NCBI GenBank assembly: GCA_032622095.1
Contig: CP136068.1
Span: 183,960,796-184,024,795, forward strand
Length of the DNA stretch: 64,000 nt
DNA from: Siphonodentalium dalli
Taxonomy: Eukaryota > Mollusca > Scaphopoda > Gadilida > Siphonodentaliidae
Direction of reading: 5' to 3'
Shown here: positions 21,233 through 30,829 of the stretch, in pieces
Numbering within the stretch: position 1 is the stretch's first letter
Layout: each line of letters begins with the position of its first letter
Position numbers and translations under genes: made by a program
Notes under the pieces: model-generated
Databases searched by the model: none
The model's input: only the letters and a program-made list of their open reading frames with translations
Told to the model about the DNA's origin: nothing

Positions 21233-23628
21233 ATTTTAGTCGGCGATTGAAGCATGAAGTATAGGTCTGCAAATGGCCCGGATTCGAAAGAAAAGCTGCC
21301 TTCCACCATCGTTGCTTTGACACCCCAGTTCGGACGTTTTGTACTCGGGATATTTTGTGAGGGGGTGTTGCCACATAACATAGTACTATTGATTGAATCA
21401 TTGGTATAGTTGGTGAATATGATGAAAAACATGGAATAATAGAAAACATGCAAACAACATGGACAAAGAAAACAATGTGCATATGTACATAATGATGATG
21501 AGTTTGATGATATGACATTTAGAGCACGAAGAATGCTCGAGTGTTCGCGGACAAAAACAGGGGATTATTGTTTTTATTGCGCTCTGAGTCTGAGATACAC
21601 GACTATGAAAACGAACATATACGCGGTTTGGCGACTAATGGAGTTGTTTGTCAAAGTTCAGATATGAATTTGGAATGCTAAACGTCAAAAATGAAGAAAA
21701 ACAAAAAACAAAAATCATCGCAAAAGTCCAGTTTTGACTGGCAGAGAAAGGGTGGTCCAATTGTTTAATTTCGCATAAGGTATCGCGTACATGTTCCGAA
21801 TTATCTCGAGATCACAGAGCGCATTATAAACTGTCGATAGAGGAGGTCTCGTACACACAGTAGAGCTGATATTTCGACCAGCAGTAAGATACATACTAAA
21901 GTTATTGGCGTTCTGGTATTCCGTACTTAGGGTCAGTCGCATCAATAGCACGTGTTTTGGGATATTTACCATAGACTAAAAATAGGACGATGTGACGTAG
22001 TCTCGTGCGAAATTATTTTCCGAAACACCTGATGGATTTAGTTTTGTAGGTCAGGCTTAATTTTGCCAAAAGAACTTCTTCACTTGAGTCTTGACTGTGT
22101 ACTGTGCATAGACCTTCTCACCGACATGATTAATTTACACAGGGACCATTTGGTGGGGGATACCGGTAGGTAGACAGGTATTTACATGTTTTTATGTTGT
22201 TCAAACTAAAAGTTCTGGTGCATGAAGTTCCAGTTAGTTTTCCAAATTTCAGCTTTCCAGTGTATGTGAAACAGAGCACGGGCGCTTCAGTAATAAAATG
22301 TATATAAGTAGGCCTATGGTGTCATGGGTGTAGCAAGTACGTTGATCCAGATGTAAAAATTAAGGTACATGGGTGTAGCATGGTAATTTGCATGGTGGGG
22401 TGCAGGTGGGGGGGGGGGGGTGCCGGTATGTCAAACAATTAATGAGTGATTTAAGTTTAATTCAATGACAGCACAAGCTGATAGCACTCACCCACTATGT
22501 GGGACATTTCACTTGGTGCAACATCTTGCCTGTGCCTATCATGCCTATGGCAGACCGATGTGGTTTGGGTAGGGGAACGATAAGGGAATTTTAAGATGAA
22601 ATTTTAGTTTTTTTTATTTTCATCGCTACTTATCAGGGGAGGAGATTTGGGAGGGGGCAGTATTTATTAAGGTTTATGCATAGATTAAGTAATTTGTAGG
22701 TTTCAGCTTGGAAAATATCATTTCGCAATCTACTGAAAAGTGGTTAATAGGCCAAAGGACAATATAGGACTTATTCGGGTTTCATGTCCAAGATTTTTTT
22801 TATTTTTTTTTCCTTTTTTGGACAAAATAGTTTCTTCTGCCAGATTTTTCTAACGATAATTTATATTTCCTGGGTATAAACTGTGATAAACACATAAAAA
22901 TTAAGAAAGAAATTTCTTGTGAATCCTGGATAATAACTTTAGAATAGCAGGGTCTAGACTAGGGTGGGTAGGAAAAACACGAAACCACAAGTGTACGTAC
23001 CTGCACATGTATATACCGGTGTGCACACATATACAAACACATATATACCAATACATATTATATGCATATAATATATATACATATGCATACATATACATAT
23101 ATATACACAAACAACAATAGTTTGTTGGCATTTATGCTGATAATCTGTTCAGTCTTGATGTATATACATATGCGTAAAGTAAACAATCGGAAACAGCACA
23201 TTTACTCTGTGTTGTGAGCTTCTGTATGAAGAGTAAGGCAACATATAAGTCTGAGTCTCTCTACTGGGTCAACTAAGTTACTTTTCTTCTTTTATTAACT
23301 TTTATTTGAAACTTTCTCGTATAGAAAAGGATGAAAATAAAGAAAATTGGTTTGGGAAACCAACGTTGATATTAACTGTTACATATAATGTTTTTGACAT
23401 GTTTGTATGGACCTACAAATATAAAGTGGGATCAACCGAGCTCCGCAAGGTGATTTTAGGTTTTTGTTTTGACTATGAAGGCTGCTTTCAGTGATAGATT
23501 GGTTTAAAAGATTAGGGCCGGGCTATGTTGAATTGAGTAGAGAGACTCTTTCCATGTTGGTAAGGCTTCTTTGATATAATTCACTTTGAAGATACATAAT
23601 CCGATCTAGCGCTCATCAATTATTATTT
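21233..23628 (-). other. Inter-ORF region of LINE A, part 1; no recognised gene
   Basis: The first 300 bases upstream of ORF2 contain open frames overlapping the ORF2 start. A minus-strand ORF of 85 codons at 21715-21972 has no recognisable domain. A G run lies at about 22409-22421 and a CA/TA-rich microsatellite at 22985-23105. Confidence 0.45.
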
Positions 23629-24597
23629 ATTTGGATTGGGGGGGGGGTAAAAAAATTAATTTTTTTTAGATTCAAGTCGAAGAACCCACCCATCAAAGCT
23701 CAAGAGTTATTAGATATCGAATTTTGAAATCTTATTAATTTTTCACCATCGAGACTTTTTGTGGCCCTTAAAAATTTAACGAGCCGACGGTCTTGGACCA
23801 AATTGTGGTTTGAAGATGGATAACTCTAAAATCAAGAGGCTTTGTGTTGATAATAATGCCAAATTTCGTCGAACAACATGTTGATAAATAACATGTTTCA
23901 TGCAATTTCACACCACAGCCGACAGCGGCTAGCATTATTTTTGGCGATTAATCAATTCTGATAACTGAAGCGGAATTTCTAAAAACTTTTGTTTTTGTTG
24001 GGATCTGATTTTATGGGGACCATCAAATCGGATTGATACCTTTAAGAGTGCATTTAACTTAAGGTTTATTTAACACACAACACAAAACAAAAATGAATTC
24101 TTATATTCTTGGATTCGGGGGGGGGGGGGGGTAAAAAATTAAAAAAAATTAAATTCAAGTCGGAGAACCCACCCATCAAAGCTCAAGAGTTATTAGATAT
24201 CGAATTTTGAAATCTTATTATTTTCACCATCGAGACTTTTGGTGGCCCTTAAAAATTCAACGAGCCGACGGTCTTGGACCAAATTGTGGTTTGAAGATGG
24301 ATAACTCAAAAATTAAGAGGCTTTGTGTTGATAATAATGACAAATTTCGTCGAACAACATGTTGATAAATAACATGTTTCAGGCAATTTCACACCACAGC
24401 CGACAGCGGCTAGCATTATTTTTGGCGAATTAATCGATTCTGGTAACCGAAGCGGAATTTCAAAAAATTATGTTTTTGTTGGAATCTGATTATATGGGGA
24501 CCATCAAATCGGATTGCGTACCTTCAAGAGTGCATTTAACTTAAGGTTGATTTAACACACAAAACAAAACAAAGATGAATTCTTATATTCTTATTTG
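23629..24597. repeat. Tandem duplication, two copies of a 483-bp unit
   Basis: The segments from about 23629-24111 and 24112-24597 align throughout with few differences. Each starts with a G run of about 10-14 followed by GTAAAAAA. Each unit contains a short hairpin (AACATGTT ... AACATGTT). Fragments of the same family occur, rearranged, at 9790-9945. Confidence 0.9.
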
Positions 24598-26269
24598 AGG
24601 TAGTAGCAAATTTTGTTACTACCGGGTAGTACATCTCTAGGTATTCAGTGTTGTGGAAATTTTCAGCTGCATGTAGTAGTATATCAGGGTGTCAAACCAG
24701 CAAGCAAGCAAGATCAGTGATATAGAGCGAAATTGGATCAAAAGTGCCATATGCTCTCTGGCATTTATACAACTTTTCGGTTAAATATATTATTTATTTA
24801 TAATTGATTGTTGTGTTGATATCTTTTTTATTTATTTTTTTATTTTTTATTTTTTTATGAAATTCATCAAGTAGTTGTGAGATATGTGGGCTTGCTTGCT
24901 GTAGACACTGCTGTCACTTCTATAAGAAACACAGTTAACATAATAACATATACATTTTATTTAAATTGAGGTGTATTCAGGGTTCTAGACCTCCATTTAC
25001 AACCACAACATGAAATTATGTTTGGGCGTTTGTTAACTACATTGTTCTGGTAACAATGTGCTTGAAAACTATATCAGACATATAAGGTAAACCTTCATAT
25101 ACTAAAGAATATCCTTTTGTTATACAATGATTAGCAAAATAGTTTTTGCTGTCCTTGCAAAACATCAGAAGGTTCCAAGCATAGTAAATTTAATATAATT
25201 TAAATTGTTGTACATGTAGATCACACTTCTCATTAATTATGGCATTTCTAAATTATCAAGATGGCATTTAAGAACTGCATTATAAATTTGTTGTAATTCA
25301 TCTCGTTGCAGACATGTTATGTTATGCTCTCAATCTATGTGAGAAGTGAGTTACATTTCACGCAGATATAATTTTCACGGAGCGACCTGAATACATCTTT
25401 AATAGCAATGGTACATGTAGTTTATATAATGGTGACATTTTCTGGCCAATAGGCTCAGGAGACATTCAATATAGGATCTTTCTCTGAGTATATTAGTAAT
25501 CGTTTATCGCTGTAAAGTATACATCAATCATATCAATGGAAGCTTCATTTTAAATTGAGATGCATTCAGGGTCCCAGCTATATGGTACAACTGGAGTCAA
25601 TGGCCTATTATTTTGTTTTATTTATTTATTTATTTTTTTCATTTTTTTTTTTTTCATTTAATAACCTTTGTTTTTGTTTTGGAAAATAGGTTATAATGAA
25701 AAGATAACGGGATGGTTTGCAATATCTGTGGGCAACAAAATTGCTACTGATATTCAGAAGGCTGTTTCCTGAGCACTGTTCAATTTTGTTTTGTTGATTC
25801 CTGCATTGAAGTTCCAATTTACAATGGAGTAATAAATCAATTTCACCGTATAGTAAAACATGTGTAACGGTGAATTTACATCTATGTGAATAAGACTGGG
25901 ATCCTGAAGCATCACAATTTATGTTTTCTCGCATTAAGAAAAGATTTGCATAAAACTTATATGTGTTACAAGGACATATCATGGTCTATTTTGTATGCTC
26001 TATTTATGAAAATGTGCATTAGTTGCATGCATTTAAATTTAAGACCCATGTTTCTTCGTTAGTGTCGATGAGAGTGATCAGGCTATAAATACCTGCAGTG
26101 CTTTGACTATACCAAGAATAGACAGTTAACAGTTCTAACTTTTGTATGAAAATTTTATGCCCTTGTCAGGTCTTGTGGGAGTGAAATTAAAATATTTATT
26201 TATTGTGTGTTAATTTATTGTTTTTATTTAGAAAAAGAAAAATGTGTGCCATTCCGAAGGGAAGGACAC
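24598..26269. other. Inter-ORF region of LINE A, part 2; no recognised gene
   Basis: AT-rich with T/A runs (24825-24860 and 25615-25660). A short motif (TTAAATTGAGRTGYATTCAG) occurs at about 24960 and 25552. A 118-codon minus-strand ORF at 25626-25982 is Cys-containing but not identifiable. Confidence 0.4.
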
Positions 26270-26573
26270 ATTTGATATTTGATATTAAGTCTCTTTATTA
26301 GAAAAGTCCGGCCGTGTCAATCCATGGTATAATCCATAGCACTTGGTCTTTTTGTTTTTAAAAGAAAAATTTACATACATATAGTGCTGTGATACAATTT
26401 ACAGCGGCCAATTTAAGGGCATGCTGAACTCTGATATATGATACAATGGCTTGGCATTGAAATATTTGTGGGTCTGAATTCTGATGGGATATGATGGGGG
26501 TTTGTGTTAGTTTCAATTTATTAAGGCATCACACAATTTTATACAGAGAAGAAATTTTATCATGAAATTGAAA
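26270..26573 (-). other. 3' flank of LINE A ORF1 with a polyadenylation signal
   Basis: After the ORF1 stop the minus strand runs 270 bases to AATAAA (26299-26294) and then ATATCAAATATCAAAT-type repeats. This looks like a transcript end rather than the short inter-ORF gap expected in a LINE, so ORF1 might be made from its own message. Confidence 0.4.
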
Positions 26574-27992
26574 TTAGTTTTTAAGAGCCTTGGCTTCTTC
26601 AAGGGTTTTCACATTTACTCTCCTGGAGGTCTCAGTTTTTTTAGCAAAAACTTTGCCACGAAATGTCCAGTAAGAGTTTAGTTGTTTGTCCTTTCTTAGT
26701 GAGGCAAGCTCTTTGACTATCTCATTCCTTGCCTTCGTAAGGTCTTCAGTGATGAAGATGTATTTAGTGCCTTTGAGGTTCCTTTTATTGTCATATACTG
26801 CTTTACGCGCATACCAGTTTCCAAATTTCACAATGATTTGACAGACTTTTGTTGTATTTTTTTTAGACTGATTTGCTGATTGGTTTTGGTTGTATTTTCT
26901 GGAGGGTACTTCTGGTCTTTCTGAGACTTTGATGATTTCTCCCAGGGGATGTGCATTGGTTATGTCACCAGGATTGAGTTCCACTTTTAAATGTGAGTGG
27001 CAAAGGTCCATTATCAGTTCCTTGGAGTTTACATCAAAAGGGCTTGAGATGCTTTCAGGTATAGGTACATTGTGAAAGCGCAGACATTGAATCCTGCTGT
27101 ACTGCTCACCCTTTTCAACCTCTGTGTCGCAGTATTCTTTGGCCTCGTTAAATTTCTCATCAATGTACTTACGGATCCAGGAATTATCTTGGTCAAGGGG
27201 TGAATTTACTGTCTCAGTCACCAGGGCTTTTAGATTTGAGTTTTCATGCTTGAGGTGGACCATCTCACTCTTCAGTGTTTTAATTTCTGTTTGAAGGGAA
27301 TTTACCTCAGTTTTAACAGATACCACCTCCTTCTGAGTGTTGGACAGGCTGGTCATAGCAGAACCTTCAATTGTTTTATTCATGGAAGAAAACATGCTAG
27401 TGAGATTTGACATCTGGTCTGTTAGGGTCTGAAATTCATTTTTCATACATACACTGATTTGTTCCTTTATAGTTTTGTTAATATTTTCATCAAGTGAATC
27501 TTCATCATTTGAAGCCCCTTTTCGTTTTTTCCTATCTCTGGCACGAGTAGTTCTCATTGTTTCTGAGACGTCCTGGAATCTAGATGCGAAGCTACTTGGA
27601 GTCCCAAAAGGTGTGGGTTGAGGTGTCAGTGCAGGACTGGTATTTTGACTGGATGAAATGTCAAAGTTAACACCAGTAGCAAAACTAAATGAACCAGCAG
27701 GTTGACTGGATGGTAGGCCGTAGGTTATGTCGGCTACTGAGTTAATGGTTTCCATTACGGAATCAGATTTATCGGCTTCAGGTTGGATAGCTGCAGAATT
27801 ACTGTTTTTTTCACATTTGGAATCATCACTTGATTTCTGATTTTGAGAATCACTAGCATTGTTTTGTTCATTATTCTCATTAACAGATGTAGTGCTTTGT
27901 TTTGGTGACATTTCCTGCGTAGAATTGTTTTTATTTGCTCCCAAGGAGGCATTTCCAGTTTTGAACGCTGTGTTTTCATTCACGTCCGCCAT
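26574..27992 (-). CDS. LINE A ORF1: coiled-coil RNA-binding-type protein (intact, 472 aa)
   Basis: LINE ORF1 proteins coat the element RNA. The N-terminal third is polar and Ser/Asn/Gln-rich and probably disordered. A basic patch (RARDRKKRKGAS, about 150-160) could be a nuclear localisation signal. A heptad-like coiled coil spans about residues 185-262. The C-terminal part (about 295-470) holds a conserved LINE ORF1-type domain with a QIIVKFGNWYARKAVY strand block and ITEDLTKARNEIVKELASLR, ending in WTFRGKVFAKK. The ATG at 27992 sits in AACAAAGATGGCGG, the same sequence that begins the element at 28222. The frame is uninterrupted. No zinc knuckle is seen. Confidence 0.8.
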   Translation of the reverse strand: MADVNENTAFKTGNASLGANKNNSTQEMSPKQSTTSVNENNEQNNASDSQNQKSSDDSKCEKNSNSAAIQPEADKSDSVMETINSVADITYGLPSSQPAGSFSFATGVNFDISSSQNTSPALTPQPTPFGTPSSFASRFQDVSETMRTTRARDRKKRKGASNDEDSLDENINKTIKEQISVCMKNEFQTLTDQMSNLTSMFSSMNKTIEGSAMTSLSNTQKEVVSVKTEVNSLQTEIKTLKSEMVHLKHENSNLKALVTETVNSPLDQDNSWIRKYIDEKFNEAKEYCDTEVEKGEQYSRIQCLRFHNVPIPESISSPFDVNSKELIMDLCHSHLKVELNPGDITNAHPLGEIIKVSERPEVPSRKYNQNQSANQSKKNTTKVCQIIVKFGNWYARKAVYDNKRNLKGTKYIFITEDLTKARNEIVKELASLRKDKQLNSYWTFRGKVFAKKTETSRRVNVKTLEEAKALKN

Positions 27993-28222
27993 CTTTGTTT
28001 ACCGGAATGGGGTCTATTTTCTGTATTTACTTTATAAAACTTAATTTAATTCGTCAAAAAGGAGAATAACTTCACAAAATTTACCCCAGGTTGGTTCTAG
28101 ATGAGTAGATCTTCACTTTTGCATTGTTTGCGTCCCCGATCTTGAGTTTTTCCCTGTTTTTGTTACCGAAACACTCAGAGCGAAATTTAAGTTAACTACT
28201 CAGCGGCCGCCATCTTTGTTCC
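27993..28222 (-). promoter_or_regulatory. 5' UTR/promoter region of LINE A with YY1-like motifs
   Basis: The element's first bases read GGAACAAAGATGGCGGCCGC, containing a strong match to the YY1 consensus (AAGATGGCGGC). The same AACAAAGATGGCGG recurs 213 bases downstream at the ORF1 start codon. The first copy also opens a five-codon upstream ORF (MAAAE, then stop). A YY1 site at the extreme 5' end is known to fix the transcription start of mammalian L1; the same role here is inference. Confidence 0.6.
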
Positions 28223-28279
28223 TGTCGGTTGTTGTTGTAATGGTGGTGGTAGTGGTGGTAGTTGTTGTTGGCGTCGGGT

Positions 28280-28362
<83 letters not shown>

Positions 28363-28390
28363 ATTGTTGTTGTTGTTGTTGTAGGAGTCC
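28223..28390 (-). CDS. Host gene, last exon 5' part: poly-Thr tract
   Basis: The minus strand has a 3' splice site, CCTCTCAATCAG (AG at 28392-28391), preceded in frame by a stop. It then opens into GTP followed by an almost pure Thr run (with Ile and one NPTP interruption), encoded by the ACT and ACA microsatellites. The run ends in TTTTD at the LINE target duplication. Joining to 17314 keeps the frame into TTSETM and the PAN-like domain. The acceptor is phase 1. Mucin-like poly-Thr linkers of this kind are likely O-glycosylated in secreted proteins. Confidence 0.65.
28237..28386. repeat. Coding (GTT)n/(GTA)n microsatellite
   Basis: Runs of GTT, GTG and GTA read on the minus strand as AAC/CAC/TAC-type repeats, all in the frame that encodes threonine (ACA, ACC, ACT). 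Both runs stay in one frame, which fits a coding tract. Confidence 0.85.
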
Positions 28391-28529
28391 CTGATTGAGA
28401 GGATAATTATAAATAAAGCATTTGCTGATATTATTCGACGAAACATGTTATAAATGCGACAAAATGAGCAATTAGGGTGCTAGTCTATAAACAAGAATGA
28501 TGTCATGCCATATATCGACCAGATGCTTT
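28391..28529 (-). other. Intron sequence upstream of the poly-Thr exon
   Basis: Non-coding and AT-rich, ending at the target duplication of the next LINE. Consistent with intron. Confidence 0.45.
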
Positions 28530-28543
28530 AGATTGTGCAATTG

Positions 28544-30443
28544 ATTTAAACATATTTTATTGTATATCAATTATATACATGGGGATTGGGACACAAGTTT
28601 TGTCAACTTAGTGACGCCCCTCTCCCGCACAAAAGGTATAACATAACATTTAAACAAGATGGCAGGATGAAATTGTGAATGTTTAAGCAGGGAAACAGAT
28701 GTGAATATTTGTACAGAGTGTGCTATGAGTGGAATTTTATTGTGTCCAGTTTTACCCTCACGTTGTCATAAGTTGTGTCTAAAAAGGCCGGGCATTTAAA
28801 TTTTTAATTGTTTTCAATGACAGGTTGACATAACAGAGAAAAATATATGATCGAAGTTACCCAAAACGTTTAGTTGCATTAATGTAGGACTGTGTAATAT
28901 GAAATAGCAATATATTTCTTCTGTGGTCATTTTCAGAGATTCCACAGAGAAGATGCTTAATATTTTCTATATGAAAGTTATTTGTTTCAAGTTTGTGGTA
29001 AAATATTCTTCTCTGATTGGTGAACAATGGACAGTGGAAGAAGAAATGACTAGCATCCTCCTTCGGAAAACCACATTGGCAATTAGGACTATCAGCTATG
29101 TGATTATTTTGCATGTCACTCTTTAAGTCGCTACAATAGTTTCGGAGTTTACAATGGTTGACACTAACATTCCGATGACCTGTTCTATAAAGTGGATAGG
29201 GTTTTGGAGCAGGGGCGATTATGTTTAGGTGAGTTTTAAAATCGGATATATTTTCAGAATCTATGACAAACGAAGGGAGCTTATTCCACTCATGAGTTGT
29301 GTTTAGGAAGAATGATTTCCTGTAATGTGCTGTTGTCCAGCGGTACGAGTAGAAAAAACGCGGTTGTCTAAAGTTGTACCGGTTGTTTGATACATGTGCC
29401 GCCCGGGCTGGTAGAAGAAGGGTGAGATATTCTGGAGTTTCTTCGTTAGTTATTTTAAAAAGTGTTTGTAGGTGGTGTTTCTCCCTGCGCTCCCTAAGGT
29501 TGGACCACCCCACTTCGAGTAAAACATTTGTATTGGAGACAGAGCGGGTTAACCCGGTCACTATTCTGGCGGCGTCCACGTGTATACGTTCAAGTTTGTC
29601 CATCCAGTATTGTGGTGCACAGTCCCAAACCACATCTGCATAATCCATTATTGGCTGAACGTAAGTTTTGTAAATTTTTCTAACGTGTTTGCACTTAAGC
29701 TGTATTTGAATCTTCTTAGTTGTGAGATGCGGGACGAAACTCTTTTAATTATATTATTAATGTGATCGTTCCAGTCTAAATTTGATTGAATTTCAACACC
29801 GAGGTGTGTATGTGACGTTTCGAAAGAGATGTTTCGGTCTTGGAATACAAGTGTGGGGTTCGTTTGTTTGCCCGATAACGAGAAAGATATTGCTTTGGTT
29901 TTCGATGGATTGAAATTTACCAGCCATTTGCGCGCCCAATTTGATATTGATTCTAGGTCTTGATTTAGATCGAATTCAAGGATGGTCAGGTCGTAATGAG
30001 ATGCGATAATGCATGTGTCGTCGGCGTACATTCTAGTTGTTGAGATAAGGTTATCCGGGAGATCATTTATGTAGGATAGGAACAGAAGAGGTCCGAGTAT
30101 TGACCCTTGAGGCACTCCAGCGGGGACCAATTCGAACTCGGAGTATGTATTATTCACCAAGACTCTTTGTTGTCTGTTAAAAAGATAGTCCTCCAACCAA
30201 ATGGACAGCTGACCAGAAATTCCGTACTTGTCTAATTTATGTATCTAACCCTTATGCCAGACCCTCTCGAACGCCTTTGAGATATCACAAAAAATAGCAC
30301 AGGTGTGCAAGTTGTTGTCGAGGCTCTGACATAAGTTATGATACATATCCAGAAGTTGATATGTTGTATTATGTCCTTCAGTAAAGCCGGATTGGTGTCG
30401 ATATAGGAGGCAGTTCTCGTCGAAGAATACATTAATATATTTG
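28544..30443 (-). mobile_element. LINE D: 5'-truncated relative of LINE A, 14-bp TSD
   Basis: AGATTGTGCAATTG occurs immediately outside both ends (28530-28543 and 30444-30457). The 3' end (AATAAAATATGTTTAAAT on the minus strand) matches LINE A. The copy starts in the middle of the RT domain, the usual 5' truncation produced by incomplete reverse transcription. Confidence 0.9.
28857..30443 (-). pseudogene. LINE D ORF2 fragment (RT domain and C-terminus)
   Basis: The fragment enters the RT just before HQSGFTEGHNTTYQLLDMYH and includes CDISKAFERVWHKG, AGVPQGSILGPLLFL and YADD, then the thumb and C-terminal CQCG ... DASHFFFHC motif. One in-frame TAG interrupts it near 30243, right after WHKG. 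A frameshift near 29650-29680 separates the RT end from the C-terminal 263 codons. The sequence is close to, but clearly distinct from, the ORF2 at 17852-21232. It keeps Ser in the PQGS motif where LINE A has Tyr. Confidence 0.92.
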
Positions 30444-30457
30444 AGATTGTGCAATTG

Positions 30458-30829
30458 GTACCGAAGTATCAACATTCTATAGAATGGAGTAACCATCCAA
30501 CTTTTGGGGAATCAAAACGGTACTGAATATCATCGATACACAACATGACCATACCACGTTCACTACTCATCTTTGTACACAGTTTGGAATATGCTACCAC
30601 CCTGGCCAATTGGTCATGCTAATTTGCTATGATGTTGTAGGGTCCTGAAAAACTCATGTGATGCTGGTAGGGCACACTGATTATGTTAAAAAACATATGC
30701 ATTTTTCATTTTCGCTGTGTTCTGCTAAACTAAACGAATTTCTGAAGTTTCTGTTCTAAAACATAGCTCGCAAAACTGTCCTGAATGTTTGTATGAATTA
30801 TACCAGAATTAACGAAAGATAATCAATGT
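30458..30829. other. Intergenic/intronic, no gene seen
   Basis: Nothing recognised between LINE D and the fold-back element. Confidence 0.4.

Larger units (their letters stand above)
17315..28222 (-). mobile_element. LINE A: CR1/L2-like non-LTR retrotransposon with intact ORF1 and ORF2, inserted in a host exon
   Basis: Transcribed on the minus strand, the element begins GGAACAAAGATGGCGGCCGC at 28222 and ends with AAAATATGTTTAAAGTAAAA at 17315. It holds a 5' UTR, ORF1 (27992-26574), a 5.3-kb region of unknown origin, ORF2 (21232-17852) and a 3' UTR. A 14-bp target duplication brackets it, and removing the element leaves an open host reading frame. The 3' end is shared with the related copies at 28544 and 41991. 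Both ORFs lack stops, so the copy could be young. The long inter-ORF region could be a nested insertion, which I could not delimit. Confidence 0.8.

Noticed and set aside
28216-28398. + strand Val-rich ORF through the GTT/GTA repeat
   Set aside because: The minus-strand frame has a splice acceptor, stays in frame with a PAN-domain exon and explains the repeat as poly-Thr.
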